Shown here in pieces: positions 7,654-16,486 of a DNA stretch of 29,921 bases. Where the stretch lies: contig NZ_MWSM01000034.1 in the NCBI RefSeq assembly GCF_002087075.1, positions 1 through 29,921 of the forward strand, given 5' to 3'. This DNA comes from Streptococcus pseudopneumoniae ATCC BAA-960 = CCUG 49455 (lineage in GTDB: Bacteria; Bacillota; Bacilli; Lactobacillales; Streptococcaceae). The notes under the pieces are model-generated. The model had not been told where the DNA came from. It searched no databases and worked only from the letters and a program-made list of their open reading frames with translations. Position 1 is the first letter of the stretch; each line of letters opens with the position of its first letter. Made by a program: the position numbers and the translations under genes.

Positions 7654-8391
7654 GTGCCTATTCCTTTCTTGTTTTGGTGCCTGAGGGATATCTTATATTG
7701 GTGAACCTTCATCTAGTCAATACGTGACAGAGTCCAGTTCTATCAGACCTCTCGTTTTACAGACACAAGTAAAGTAGGATTACTTCGATCTGTCGTTTTC
7801 TCTTTCTAGCGACAGACCTCAAACAGTCTCTCCCCAGACTGTTTGAGTATTCACCCCTTCGCTCCACTTCCATTACAGAAGTTTCCTCACTACTATGGGT
7901 TCGGCTGACTTCTCATGATTCCTTGTTACTACGCTTTCAGCGCTCATGAGACCTCACGGGATAAGTCCTACATCTTTCCTCGTTTATACAAGATATGAGG
8001 ACGTTAAAAGGTTAGAGTGAAAATAGGAAATCTGACGCAGAGTCTTTAGACTCTAGAAAGATTTATCTTTTTCACACAAACCTTAGTCCGAATTCAATTA
8101 CTCTCGTGATTTACGCATATGGGTTACGACTACCTTTTTGGACTTTAGAGTTTCTGGCCCCCTTATCCGCTATATACGCCTTACTATCACCTTCCTGTTC
8201 GTAGAGCCACGATTTCGCTATCCCTTCCTCTGACGATTCTTATTTCCAGTGTCAGACTTAAAACGGTCTATCCCCAGACCGTTTTAATCCGCTACCTCAC
8301 GATAGTCAGGCTTGGGAATCGCTATTGGGTTCACCGGTAGCAGGTGCCCACCGAGGACTTACACCTCAGATGCACGACATGCCCGTCGTAC
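7654..8391 (-). ncRNA. Intron 5' structural RNA (domains I-III and start of IV)
   Basis: This 738-base stretch has no convincing gene on either strand. It holds the intron's structured RNA: the terminal GTACGAC/GTCGTGC hairpin (8391-8372), a perfect 12-bp hairpin at 8258-8287, another at 7818-7847, and several shorter inverted repeats. I did not attempt to assign domains I, II and III or the exon-binding sequences. Confidence 0.7.
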
Positions 8392-8421
8392 CAGAAAAGA
8401 GCAGGAAAAATTTCCTACTCC
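8392..8421 (-). terminator. cbpD terminator, target site of the intron
   Basis: Minus strand GAGTAGGAA (8420-8412) pairs with TTCCTGCTC (one G-T pair) around a 4-base loop, followed by TTTTCTG and then directly by the intron 5' end at 8391. The hairpin starts 7 bases after the cbpD stop. Terminator hairpins are the known 5' exon type for group IIC introns. Confidence 0.85.
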
Positions 8422-8427
8422 AATTTT

Positions 8428-9546
8428 CTACACTCGTTCTCCATCACTGTTTACTCTGTAGCCATCCACCGTCGTATTAACAGCTAGGGCACCTGAAGAG
8501 TAAGAATAATACCACTTACCAGAAACTTGATACCAGCCTGTTTTCATTGCCCCTGAACTATCCAGATAATACCACGAGCCATTTTCCTTTAACCATCCTG
8601 TCTGCATTTCACCAGATAATTTCAAATAATACCAGCTAGAACCGTCTTTCAGCCAGCCTGTTGATTTAGAACCATTTGATTTGAAATGATACCAACTACC
8701 ATTTATTTTCTTCCAACCGACAGTTGGACTACTATTGGATCTATAGCTAGAGCTATTTCCTGATTGATTCTGATAATTTTGTGAAGAAGTCACTCCCTCT
8801 AGCTGTATATAGCGACGACTTCCGTTATAAGCCGTATAACTCAACCACTTGTAGCCATCTTTTTCGAGAATTTGATCATAATGAACCTTCTCCCCAGGAT
8901 AATAGTAATCAATCACAGTTGCGCTAGCTAGAGGTTGATTTTTGATAGCTGACTTAGTCTTAAAATAATGTGTGCCCCCTGTTGAAGCTAAGGATTGACT
9001 AGTCCCAACACTGCCACCAGCCAAATCTTTAAAATGAATAAATCCTGTCATCGTATTTGCTTTTATACTTCGTTTATTATAGGCTTCTGTATAACCATAG
9101 TTATATTCCTCGATCTCAATCTGATCTCCCATTACATTTGACACCCAGGCAACATGCCCATAAGTTCCTGCAGTAGACCAAGCAATGGAGCCAATCGTCG
9201 GTGTATTATCTACACGATAGCCTTCACGACGAGCACGATGCCCCCATTCATTCGCATTTCCATAAGCCCTTGGAATCTCAAAACCATTGACATTACTCAA
9301 ACGAAAGGCTGCGAAAGAAGTACACTGACGAGAATACATGCGCCACTGATCAATCTCCTGGCTCCCATTTTTATAATAAGCAGGATAATCATCTCCACGC
9401 GCAATCGATCCATTCCCTCCAGAGTAGGCATAGACACTATCACCCGCTGCTAGCATCAATCCTACTACTAAAAAAGAAACAAGCTTTTTAACTGACATCT
9501 TCAAGTAATAACTTGTCCCTCTTGCTATAAACGGTAAAATTTTCAT
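8428..9546 (-). CDS. cbpD: CbpD, competence-induced choline-binding murein hydrolase
   Basis: A 372-residue secreted cell-wall hydrolase that lyses non-competent sibling cells (fratricide). Order seen: signal peptide with likely cleavage after Ala40 (SVYA/YSGG); CHAP amidase/endopeptidase domain (about 50-175) with catalytic Cys75 (RQCTSF) and His131 (YGHVAW); one SH3b domain (about 193-251); Ser/Asn-rich linker; four choline-binding repeats from 277 to about 350, each with the GW...WYY pattern, ending in DGYRVNSDGERV. The pneumococcal reference that I recall is 448 residues with two near-identical SH3b copies, so this form seems to lack one. A ComX-type box lies 50 bases upstream. Strong ribosome site AAGGAGGAAG precedes the ATG. 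Confidence 0.95.
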   Translation of the reverse strand: MKILPFIARGTSYYLKMSVKKLVSFLVVGLMLAAGDSVYAYSGGNGSIARGDDYPAYYKNGSQEIDQWRMYSRQCTSFAAFRLSNVNGFEIPRAYGNANEWGHRARREGYRVDNTPTIGSIAWSTAGTYGHVAWVSNVMGDQIEIEEYNYGYTEAYNKRSIKANTMTGFIHFKDLAGGSVGTSQSLASTGGTHYFKTKSAIKNQPLASATVIDYYYPGEKVHYDQILEKDGYKWLSYTAYNGSRRYIQLEGVTSSQNYQNQSGNSSSYRSNSSPTVGWKKINGSWYHFKSNGSKSTGWLKDGSSWYYLKLSGEMQTGWLKENGSWYYLDSSGAMKTGWYQVSGKWYYSYSSGALAVNTTVDGYRVNSDGERV

Positions 9547-9595
9547 TCTTCCTCCTTGAAAAATAATATAAATCGAAGATTGCCTTCACTTAAAC

Positions 9596-9603
9596 TATTC
9601 GGA
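9596..9603 (-). promoter_or_regulatory. ComX (late competence) box of cbpD
   Basis: Minus strand TCCGAATA matches the TACGAATA cin/com-box in 7 of 8 positions and lies about 50 bases before the cbpD ATG. Identity of the gene as a late competence gene supports the call. It overlaps the T-tract region of the upstream veg terminator. Confidence 0.8.
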
Positions 9604-9636
9604 GAAAAAAGAAAAAGTGAGAAAATCTCTCACTTT
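9604..9636 (-). terminator. Terminator of the gdpP-rplI-dnaB-veg operon
   Basis: Minus strand AAAGTGAGA (9636-9628) and TCTCACTTT (9622-9614) form a perfect 9-bp stem with a 5-base loop, followed by TTCTTTTTT. The stem overlaps the veg stop codon (9637-9635). Confidence 0.9.
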
Positions 9637-9901
9637 AGTCCAGATAATGAATCAAATTCTTTTCTGTAAGGATATCTGAGTAGGTAAAGGATTCAACGTA
9701 AACATTAGCTTGTTTATCTCCTTCAACGTTCCCAAATTCCACAATAAATAGGGATGGATAAACTTCAATTAACTTACCCAATCTATTTTTTTGGCGCTTG
9801 CGCCCATTTTCCAAAGTCATTTCAATTACATGACCCTCATGCGCCTTGATTTCCTCTTTGATTTTTTTCATCTTGGCTACATCTGTAAATGCATCTGACA
9901 T
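9635..9901 (-). CDS. veg: Veg family protein
   Basis: An 88-residue basic cytoplasmic protein of the Veg (DUF1021) family. The family core is visible as the HEGHVIEMTLENGRKRQKNR segment (22-41), then the VYPSLFIVEF strand; the fold is a small SH3-like barrel. In Bacillus, Veg stimulates biofilm formation by affecting the SinR regulator; streptococci lack that circuit, so its role here is unknown. It starts one base after the dnaB stop codon and ends within the operon terminator, so it is cotranscribed with the helicase. Confidence 0.85.
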   Translation of the reverse strand: MSDAFTDVAKMKKIKEEIKAHEGHVIEMTLENGRKRQKNRLGKLIEVYPSLFIVEFGNVEGDKQANVYVESFTYSDILTEKNLIHYLD

Positions 9902-9902
9902 C

Positions 9903-11255
9903 TTATGCCTCCCTCTTTGAGATACTTGAAAATTTATTGTATTCTTTTTGGAAAATCAATTCCACAGTTCCACGAGCTCCACTACGGTTTTTCTCGATAA
10001 TAACTTCCACCTTATTATTTGGTATGCCTTCCTCTTCTTCACCACCACGCTCATAGTAATCGTCGCGATAAAGAAAGGCTACGATATCAGCGTCCTGCTC
10101 GATAGACCCAGATTCACGAATATCAGACAAGACTGGTCTTTTATCCTGACGTTGTTCTACACCACGAGACAACTGACTCAGAGCGATTACTGGAACATTC
10201 AGTTCCTTGGCTAGGATTTTCAACTGACGTGAAATTTCTGAAACTTCTTGTTGGCGGTTTTCTCGCCCAGTTCCCGTGATAAGCTGCAAGTAATCTATCA
10301 AAATCAAACCTAGATTGCCCGTTTCTTGAGCCAGTTTACGAGAACGAGAACGAATCTCTGTAATTCGAATCCCTGGCGTATCATCGATATAGATACTTGC
10401 GTTTGCTAGGTTCCCTTGAGCAATGGTATATTTTTGCCACTCCTCATCGGTCAATTGACCTGTACGGATAGAATGCGACTCAACCAACCCTTCTGCCGCT
10501 AACATACGATCGACTAGACTTTCCGCACCCATTTCCAGCGAAAAGATAGCAACCGTTTTGTCCAACTTAGTCCCAATATTCTGAGCGATATTCAAGGCAA
10601 AAGCTGTCTTACCAACCGCCGGACGAGCTGCTAAGATAATCAACTCCTCTTCATGCAGACCAGTCGTCATATGATCTAAATCACGATAGCCTGTCGCAAT
10701 ACCTGTAATATCGGTCGTTTGTTGCGAGCGAGCTTCCAGATTTCCAAAGTTGACATTCAACACATCTCGAATGTTCTTAAACCCGCTTCGATTAGCATTT
10801 TCACTGACATCAATCAGGCCTTTTTCTGCCTGAGCAATGATTTCATCAGCTGGTTGCGACGCTTCGTAAGCTTGATTGACAGACTCTGTCAACTTGGCGA
10901 TTAATCGCCGTAACATAGCCTTTTCTGCAACGATTTTAGCATAATACTCCGCATTAGCAGAAGTTGGCACAGAATTGACAATCTCAACCAAGTAAGACAA
11001 GCCACCAATATTCTGCAAATCGCCTTGATTATCAAGAATGGTACGAACCGTTGTTGCATCTATGGCATCGCCACGATCGGATAAATCGACCATAGCTTGG
11101 AAAATCAAACGATGGGCATACTTAAAAAAGTCCCGAGACTCAATATATTCTCGCACAAAAACAAGCTTACTCTCATCAATAAAGATAGCCCCCAAAACGG
11201 ATTGTTCAGCTAAGATATCTTGAGGTTGTACTCGTAACTCTTCTACTTCTGCCAT
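9903..11255 (-). CDS. dnaB: Replicative DNA helicase DnaB (DnaC of Bacillus)
   Basis: A 450-residue hexameric helicase that unwinds DNA at the fork and recruits primase. The N-terminal helical domain (about 10-110) opens with PQDILAEQSVLGA, and a linker leads to the RecA-like domain. Walker A ARPAVGKT is at 210-217, the Walker B-type LILIDY at 317-322, QLSRGVEQR at about 361-369, and the arginine finger is expected near the KNRSGARG segment at the end. Full family length and all motifs are intact. Sits between rplI (43-base gap) and veg (1-base gap) in the minus-strand operon. Named dnaC in some streptococcal annotations. Confidence 0.97.
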   Translation of the reverse strand: MAEVEELRVQPQDILAEQSVLGAIFIDESKLVFVREYIESRDFFKYAHRLIFQAMVDLSDRGDAIDATTVRTILDNQGDLQNIGGLSYLVEIVNSVPTSANAEYYAKIVAEKAMLRRLIAKLTESVNQAYEASQPADEIIAQAEKGLIDVSENANRSGFKNIRDVLNVNFGNLEARSQQTTDITGIATGYRDLDHMTTGLHEEELIILAARPAVGKTAFALNIAQNIGTKLDKTVAIFSLEMGAESLVDRMLAAEGLVESHSIRTGQLTDEEWQKYTIAQGNLANASIYIDDTPGIRITEIRSRSRKLAQETGNLGLILIDYLQLITGTGRENRQQEVSEISRQLKILAKELNVPVIALSQLSRGVEQRQDKRPVLSDIRESGSIEQDADIVAFLYRDDYYERGGEEEEGIPNNKVEVIIEKNRSGARGTVELIFQKEYNKFSSISKREA

Positions 11256-11298
11256 CAGATTTCCCTTCCTTTTACAATCTTGTCAAGAAGGTGTAAAC

Positions 11299-11751
11299 TT
11301 ATCCTTCTTTCACACGAAGATTGATTACACTTGTGATATCTTGATAGATTTTCACTGGCACATCAATCAAACCAACTGCTCGAATCGGAGCTTGTACTTG
11401 AATATGACGTTTATCAATCTTAATTCCAAATTGCTTTTGCAATTCTTCTGCAATCTTCTTATTGGTAATAGAACCAAAGGTACGACCATCTGGACCAACT
11501 TTTTCAACAAATTCTACAACTGTTTCTTCTGCTTCAAGCTGGGCTTTAATTGCTTTTGCTTCTGCAATCATCTCAGCGTGAGCTTTCTCTTCAGATTTTT
11601 GTTTACCACGAAGTTCACCTACAGCTTGAGCAGTCGCTTCTTTTGCTAGGTTCTTTTTGATAAGAAAGTTTTGCGCATACCCTGTTGGTACTTCCTTAAT
11701 TTCGCCTTTTTTACCTTTTCCTTTAACATCTGCTAAAAAGATTACTTTCAT
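11299..11751 (-). CDS. rplI: 50S ribosomal protein bL9
   Basis: A 150-residue protein of the large ribosomal subunit, located near the L1 stalk. The N-terminal RNA-binding domain is seen as [10 protein letters not shown] followed by the NFLIKKNLA segment. A long charged connecting helix (about 45-80) and the C-terminal domain with [13 protein letters not shown] (about 93-105) follow. The ATG overlaps the stop of gdpP by 4 bases (ATGA), so translation is coupled to that gene. The gdpP-rplI-dnaB order is widely conserved in Bacillota. Confidence 0.97.
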   Translation of the reverse strand: MKVIFLADVKGKGKKGEIKEVPTGYAQNFLIKKNLAKEATAQAVGELRGKQKSEEKAHAEMIAEAKAIKAQLEAEETVVEFVEKVGPDGRTFGSITNKKIAEELQKQFGIKIDKRHIQVQAPIRAVGLIDVPVKIYQDITSVINLRVKEG

Positions 11752-13721
11752 TCTTCTTTCTCCTTTTCCTTTATTTCATTTAATACAATTTCTGTCAGTT
11801 TTTCACCTGCTTCTGACAAGGTTAAATCTTTAATTTGAGCTGCTGCCAAATTAAAGTGACCTCCACCGCCTAACTCTTCCATAATCCGTTGCACATTCAG
11901 TTTACTACGACTCCGAGCTGAGATGGATATAAAGCCTTGTGTATTTTTCGCAAGAACAAAACTCGCTTCAATACCTGACATAGCTAACATGGCATCTGCT
12001 GCCTTACTAATAACAACTGTATCATAGCATTTCGTGTCCTTAGCCTCTGCTATTAGTACATCTGAACCTAATTTACGCCCCTGTAAAATCAGTTCATTGA
12101 CCTCACGATATTCTTCAAAATCTGTCGCAGCGATTTCTTGGATAGCAATACTATCACTTCCGCGCGTTCTGAGATAGCTAGCAACATCAAATGTCCGACT
12201 AGTCACTCGTGAGGTGAAATTTTTAGTATCCAGCATCATACCAGCCATCAAGACACTTGCTTGCATACGACTCAAACGATTTTTCTTAGAATTTTGGAAC
12301 TGAATCAACTCCGTTACCAACTCACTGGCACTGCTTGCACCACTTTCGATATAAGTGATAACTGCATTGTCTGGGAAATCCTGATCCCTTCTATGGTGGT
12401 CAATAACAATGGTTTGGGTAAATAAATCATAAAAATCTTTTGATAATGTTAAGGCTGTCTTTGAATGGTCTACAAGAATCAACAAAGAACGATTGGTCAC
12501 CATCCCCATTGCATCCTTAACAGACAACAACTTCGTAACTCCTTCTTTTTCTAAGAATGAAACAGCTCGTTCAATATCTGGAGACATTTGTTCTTCGTCA
12601 TAAAGAGCATAGCTATTTTCAATCACATTGCTGGCGAACAACTGCATACCTACAGCAGAGCCCAAAGCATCCATATCTAAATTTCTATGCCCAACTACAA
12701 ACACTTGATCCACACTACGAATCTTATCAGATATGGCTGTCATCATTGATCGAGTACGGGTACGAGTGCGCTTGATGGACGCAGCCGACCCACCGCCAAA
12801 GTAGACTGGATTTTTCGTTTCATCATTCTCCTTGACAACCACCTGGTCGCCACCACGTACTTCAGCCAAGTTCAAGTTGAGCAAAGCAACTTTCCCTATT
12901 TCATCATGATTTCCATCGCCATAAGAAAATCCCATACTTAAGGTCAAGGGCAACTGCCTCTGTTTCGACTCTTCTCTGAAAGCATCAATAACAGAAAATT
13001 TATCATTCATCAAGCCCTCAAGCACCGTATAGTCAGTAAATAGATAAAATCGATCCATACTTACCCGACGAGAAAACATCATGTATTTTTCTGAAAACTC
13101 TGATATAAAATTAGCTACAAAACTATTGATTTGACTAATATCTGACTCAGAAGTTGCATCCTCCAAATCATCATAATTATCCACAGACACAACTCCAATC
13201 ACTGGTCGACTCGTTACTAATTCATCTGTTATGGCTTGCTCCCTGGATACATCTACAAAATACAAAACACCGGAAGAAGAATCCATATGAACAGCATAAC
13301 GCTTCTCACCCAGCTTAGCATAAGTAGACGGATTTCCTACTGAAGCCTTGATAATCGTTTGAACAGCTTCTAAATCAAAATCGCCATCTTCCTTGGTCAA
13401 AATCAATTCAGCATAGGGATTAAACCACTCAACCTCTCCAGAAGATAAATTCAATTTCATAACACCTACAGGCATCTGTTCCAATAGAGCTGTCAAACTT
13501 TCTTCCGCTTGGTGGTTTACATACTGTATCTGTTCTACATCACTCCTTGTATAATGCACTCTCAGTTTCTTAAATAAAAAAACATAGCCTCCTACAAAAA
13601 GAAACAAAATGAAAACCGTCAACAGATTATTATTAACAAAAATAATGAAAGTGGATAAGACTCCAAACGCAATCAATCCTACTAGAATAGGAAAAATTGG
13701 ACTTACATAAAATTTTTTCAT
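11748..13721 (-). CDS. gdpP: GdpP/Pde1, membrane-bound c-di-AMP phosphodiesterase
   Basis: A 657-residue enzyme that cleaves the second messenger c-di-AMP to pApA. Two membrane helices (about 8-30 and 33-52) are followed by a PAS-like domain (about 70-160), a degenerate GGDEF domain (about 170-300) and a DHH/DHHA1 domain. Metal-binding motifs: GHRNLDMDA (344-352), Asp418 in LVDHSKT, DHH at 441-443 and Asp498 in MLDTK; the DHHA1 end has GGGGHF (618-623). First motif has Leu where many relatives have Pro. First gene of the operon; an extended -10 promoter lies 20 bases upstream of the ATG. Loss of this enzyme raises beta-lactam tolerance in related bacteria. Confidence 0.95.
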   Translation of the reverse strand: MKKFYVSPIFPILVGLIAFGVLSTFIIFVNNNLLTVFILFLFVGGYVFLFKKLRVHYTRSDVEQIQYVNHQAEESLTALLEQMPVGVMKLNLSSGEVEWFNPYAELILTKEDGDFDLEAVQTIIKASVGNPSTYAKLGEKRYAVHMDSSSGVLYFVDVSREQAITDELVTSRPVIGVVSVDNYDDLEDATSESDISQINSFVANFISEFSEKYMMFSRRVSMDRFYLFTDYTVLEGLMNDKFSVIDAFREESKQRQLPLTLSMGFSYGDGNHDEIGKVALLNLNLAEVRGGDQVVVKENDETKNPVYFGGGSAASIKRTRTRTRSMMTAISDKIRSVDQVFVVGHRNLDMDALGSAVGMQLFASNVIENSYALYDEEQMSPDIERAVSFLEKEGVTKLLSVKDAMGMVTNRSLLILVDHSKTALTLSKDFYDLFTQTIVIDHHRRDQDFPDNAVITYIESGASSASELVTELIQFQNSKKNRLSRMQASVLMAGMMLDTKNFTSRVTSRTFDVASYLRTRGSDSIAIQEIAATDFEEYREVNELILQGRKLGSDVLIAEAKDTKCYDTVVISKAADAMLAMSGIEASFVLAKNTQGFISISARSRSKLNVQRIMEELGGGGHFNLAAAQIKDLTLSEAGEKLTEIVLNEIKEKEKEE

Positions 13722-13740
13722 TCAAAACCTCTTGGCACCC

Positions 13741-13749
13741 ATTATACCA
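13741..13749 (-). promoter_or_regulatory. Extended -10 promoter of gdpP operon
   Basis: TGGTATAAT on the minus strand (13749-13741) is an extended -10 element. No convincing -35 is visible. RNA would start close to 13733, giving a leader of about 10 bases carrying AAGAGG ahead of the gdpP ATG at 13721. Confidence 0.75.
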
Positions 13750-13810
13750 TAATACCCCTCAAAAAGCGACTTTTTAAAAGTGTAATCAGTAATTCTATCA
13801 ATTATAAGAA

Positions 13811-13843
13811 AAAGGTAGTTTACAATTCAGTAAACCTACCTTT
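13811..13843 (-). terminator. hpf terminator
   Basis: Minus strand AAAGGTAGGTTTAC pairs with GTAAACTACCTTT (one bulged G), loop of about 6, followed by TTCTTATAAT. It begins about 15 bases after the hpf stop. Confidence 0.85.
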
Positions 13844-13856
13844 ACACATATTGAAA

Positions 13857-14405
13857 TTAAGATTCTTTAACCTCTAACAAACCAATTTCGCCATCCTCAC
13901 GACGATAAATCACATTGGTTGTCTGATCTTCAACATCCACATAGATAAAGAAATCATGCCCCAATAAATCCATTTGTAGAATTGCTTCTTCCAAATCCAT
14001 TGGTTTTAAATCAATTTGTTTTGAACGAACAACTTTAGACTGGACAACATTTGAATCTTCCACCAAAACATCTGTAAATAATTGACCAGTTGCTACCTTA
14101 TTTTTATTTTTACGCTCGATTTTTGTTTTATTTTTACGAATCTGACGTTCAATTTTATCAGTTACAAGGTCAATTGAACCATACATATCTTGAGACACAT
14201 CTTCTGCACGGAGAGTAATAGATCCAAGCGGAATCGTTACTTCCACTTTAGCTGTTTTTTCACGATAAACTTTTAAGTTAATGCGGGCATCCAACTCTTG
14301 TTCTGGCTGGAAGTACTTTTCGATCTTTTCGAGTTTAGAAACTACATAATCACGAATTGCTTCTGTTACTTCTAGGTTTTCACCACGGATACTATATTTA
14401 ATCAT
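13857..14405 (-). CDS. hpf: Ribosome hibernation promoting factor, long form
   Basis: A 182-residue long-form HPF that dimerises 70S ribosomes into inactive 100S particles in stationary phase. The N-terminal domain (1-100) has the YfiA-type fold, beginning IKYSIRGENLEVTEAIRDYV. After a Lys-rich stretch (about 91-105) comes the C-terminal dimerisation domain (about 125-182), with the conserved EEAILQMDLLGHDFFIY and YRREDGEIGLLE blocks. It has its own promoter and terminator, so it is transcribed alone, although comF readthrough is possible. Length is usual for Bacillota. Confidence 0.95.
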   Translation of the reverse strand: MIKYSIRGENLEVTEAIRDYVVSKLEKIEKYFQPEQELDARINLKVYREKTAKVEVTIPLGSITLRAEDVSQDMYGSIDLVTDKIERQIRKNKTKIERKNKNKVATGQLFTDVLVEDSNVVQSKVVRSKQIDLKPMDLEEAILQMDLLGHDFFIYVDVEDQTTNVIYRREDGEIGLLEVKES

Positions 14406-14446
14406 ATGAGTACCTTCTTTCTAAACATTTTTGTTTTTATGATTTT

Positions 14447-14475
14447 ATTATAACGCTTTCATTCTATTTTTGCAA
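14447..14475 (-). promoter_or_regulatory. hpf promoter
   Basis: TTGCAA (14475-14470), 17-base spacer, TATAAT (14452-14447) on the minus strand. It lies in the 79-base gap after comFC, and the ribosome site AGAAGG precedes the hpf ATG. Confidence 0.85.
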
Positions 14476-14484
14476 ATTTTTTCC

Positions 14485-15147
14485 TCATCTTACAAGGGAA
14501 AATGTTTTTACATCCTTAGCACCAGCTTCTTCCAACAGTTTCTTGACACGATTTATAGTTGCTCCTGTAGTATAGATATCATCTATAAGTAGGATTTTTT
14601 TAGGAATAGTGAATCCACTTTTTATAAAGAAAGGAAGTTCTGTCCCCAAGCGTTCTGAACGATTTTTAGAAGAACTGGCTCTCTCTTCTCTTTTCCCTAG
14701 TAAATCCAGATACGAAAAACCTGCTGCCTCTACCAAGCCCTCAACCTGATTAAATCCTCTGTTAGCATATCTATCAGGACTTAGGGGAATGACTACAAAT
14801 TGATACTCTTTGTACTTTTTTAACTCCTCACTTAAAACTGAAGCAAAAACTTTTCTTAAAAGGAAGTCTCCATCAAACTTATACCGACTGAAAAAATCCT
14901 TCTTAGCTTGATTGTAAGTAAAAATTGCTCTATGACTGACTTCAACTCCTTCTTTACACCAAAGTTGACAATCTTGACACTTTGTTGACAATCCTATTTT
15001 CATACAGTTTGGACAGTGCTCTTCTCCAATCCTCTCAAAAGTAGAATCACAATCTAAACAAAGACAGGAGGCATCATTCTTCAGAAGTAAGAGACTACTA
15101 AAAGTTAAAACAGTCTTCATAGTCTGCTCACATAACAAGCACTTCAT
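14485..15147 (-). CDS. comFC: ComFC, late competence phosphoribosyltransferase-like protein
   Basis: A 220-residue protein of the ComF/GntX family, needed for DNA uptake during transformation and thought to act with the ComFA motor at the cytoplasmic face of the membrane. The N-terminus carries paired cysteines (C3/C6, C30/C33, C45/C48, C57/C60), consistent with zinc binding. The C-terminal half is a PRT-type domain with the PRPP-loop signature ILLIDDIYTTGAT (185-197). The start overlaps the comFA stop by 4 bases, so it is the second gene of the comF operon. No separate terminator is visible before the hpf promoter. Confidence 0.93.
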   Translation of the reverse strand: MKCLLCEQTMKTVLTFSSLLLLKNDASCLCLDCDSTFERIGEEHCPNCMKIGLSTKCQDCQLWCKEGVEVSHRAIFTYNQAKKDFFSRYKFDGDFLLRKVFASVLSEELKKYKEYQFVVIPLSPDRYANRGFNQVEGLVEAAGFSYLDLLGKREERASSSKNRSERLGTELPFFIKSGFTIPKKILLIDDIYTTGATINRVKKLLEEAGAKDVKTFSLVR

Positions 15148-16442
15148 AGACCAGCCTCCTTATTCATCATCTGAATTTCCTTAATCGCCTTCTTAATTGA
15201 AGCATTTAACCCATCATGGAAGAAAAGCAAATCTCCTGTCGGTCTATCCATACTTCGTCCAACTCGTCCACCAATTTGAATCAAACTAGACTTGGTAAAC
15301 AAACGATGATTGGCCTCTACTACGAAAACATCCACACAAGGGAATGTAACTCCACGCTCCAAGATTGTCGTACTGATAAGTATTGTCAGCTCCCCATCTC
15401 GAAAAGCTTGTACTTGCTCTAATCGATCCTCTGTTACAGAAGATACAAAGCCAATTTTCTCATTTGGAAATTGCTCCTGTAAGATTTCTTTTAACTGCTC
15501 CCCTTTCTTAATTTCTGAAGCAAAAATAAGTAACGGATAACCTGTCTTTCTCTGCTTATCAATATAGGACTTTAACTTTGGCGACAAACACTTCTTATCT
15601 AAGTAGCGATTAAAATCCGATAACCAAATTGGTTTTGGAATAATCAACGGATTTCCATGAAACCGTCTCGGTAAGCTCAATCTTTTTAGTTCTCCTAAAC
15701 GGACTTTCCTATCTAACTCATCTGTCGAAGTCGCTGTTAAAAAGATTCTCAATCCATTCTCCTTTACACTATTCTTGACAGCATGGTAAAGCGTGGGATT
15801 GTCAACATAAGGAAAGGCATCTACTTCATCCACTATCAGCAAATCAAAAGCTTGATAAAACTTCAATAACTGATGGGTCGTCGCAACAACTAGTGGTGTT
15901 CGAAAATACGGCTCTGATTCTCCGTGTAGTAAAGATATCTCGCAAGCAAAATCATCTTGCAGGCGCTTGTATAGCTCCAAACAAACATCTATGCGAGGAC
16001 TGGCCAAACATACTGCACCACCTTCATCAATCACTTTGGCCACTACTTGATAAATCATTTCTGTCTTTCCAGCTCCTGTTACAGCGTGAACCAAGGTTGG
16101 CTCCTGCTTGTCTACTGCTCGAATCAGTCCCTGTGATACCTTCTCTTGAAAAGGAGTTAATTGACCACTCCATTTAAGAACATCTTGCTTCGGAAAATCC
16201 TCCTGCGGAAAATAGTATAAAGCTTGATCACTCCTGACTCGCTTCATCAGTAAACACTCCCTACAATAGTAAGCACCGATGGGCAAATACCATTCATCTA
16301 AAATAGCACTATCACAACGTTGACAGAAAAGTTTCCCTTTATCCTTTCTCATTGCTGGAAGTTTCTCCGCCAACTGACGTTCCTCTTTAGTTAATTCATT
16401 CTCAGTAAACAAACGACCGAGATAATTTGGATTTACTTTCAT
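15144..16442 (-). CDS. comFA: ComFA, competence DNA-uptake ATPase/helicase
   Basis: A 432-residue superfamily-2 ATPase that powers single-stranded DNA import in transformation. A four-cysteine zinc site (C40, C43, C60, C63) precedes the DEAD-like core: Walker A AVTGAGKT (120-127), DEVD box (205-208), FLTATS motif III, and the C-terminal helicase half ending with ILERGVTFP and QIGGRVGRS. A perfect ComX box lies only 7 bases before the ATG, and no ribosome site is seen between, so the mRNA may be leaderless or nearly so. An alternative explanation is an internal start, but residues 1-40 look family-like. Overlaps comFC by 4 bases. Confidence 0.94.
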   Translation of the reverse strand: MKVNPNYLGRLFTENELTKEERQLAEKLPAMRKDKGKLFCQRCDSAILDEWYLPIGAYYCRECLLMKRVRSDQALYYFPQEDFPKQDVLKWSGQLTPFQEKVSQGLIRAVDKQEPTLVHAVTGAGKTEMIYQVVAKVIDEGGAVCLASPRIDVCLELYKRLQDDFACEISLLHGESEPYFRTPLVVATTHQLLKFYQAFDLLIVDEVDAFPYVDNPTLYHAVKNSVKENGLRIFLTATSTDELDRKVRLGELKRLSLPRRFHGNPLIIPKPIWLSDFNRYLDKKCLSPKLKSYIDKQRKTGYPLLIFASEIKKGEQLKEILQEQFPNEKIGFVSSVTEDRLEQVQAFRDGELTILISTTILERGVTFPCVDVFVVEANHRLFTKSSLIQIGGRVGRSMDRPTGDLLFFHDGLNASIKKAIKEIQMMNKEAGL

Positions 16443-16449
16443 ACTTCTT

Positions 16450-16457
16450 TATTCGTA
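16450..16457 (-). promoter_or_regulatory. ComX (late competence) box of comFA
   Basis: Minus strand TACGAATA, an exact match to the late-competence box, preceded by a T-run (TTTT). It serves as the -10 element for the alternative sigma factor ComX. Only 7 bases separate it from the comFA ATG (16442). Confidence 0.92.
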
Positions 16458-16486
16458 AAAACCTAGCGCTTTAGATGATTTTTTAG

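Larger units (their letters stand above)
6398..8391 (-). mobile_element. Group II intron (group IIC-like), decayed
   Basis: About 1,994 bases on the minus strand. The 5' end reads GTACGAC (8391-8385) and folds back on GTCGTGC, followed by the ATCTGAGGTGTAAGTCCTC segment typical of domain I. A structured 5' RNA fills 8391-7654. The reverse transcriptase/maturase gene (7653-6463) lies in domain IV. Domain V (6464-6430) and domain VI, with a bulged A at 6404 seven bases from the 3' end (CTCGAT, ending 6398), are present. Lack of an endonuclease domain, the CGC-type triad in domain V and insertion just after an intrinsic terminator point to subgroup IIC. The maturase is broken, so the copy can move or splice only with help in trans, if at all. 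Ends are inferred from structure and may be off by a few bases. Confidence 0.85.

Noticed and set aside
7818..7847. Hairpin taken as a transcription terminator
   Set aside because: No T-run follows on either strand and it lies within intron RNA with a twin at 8258-8287.
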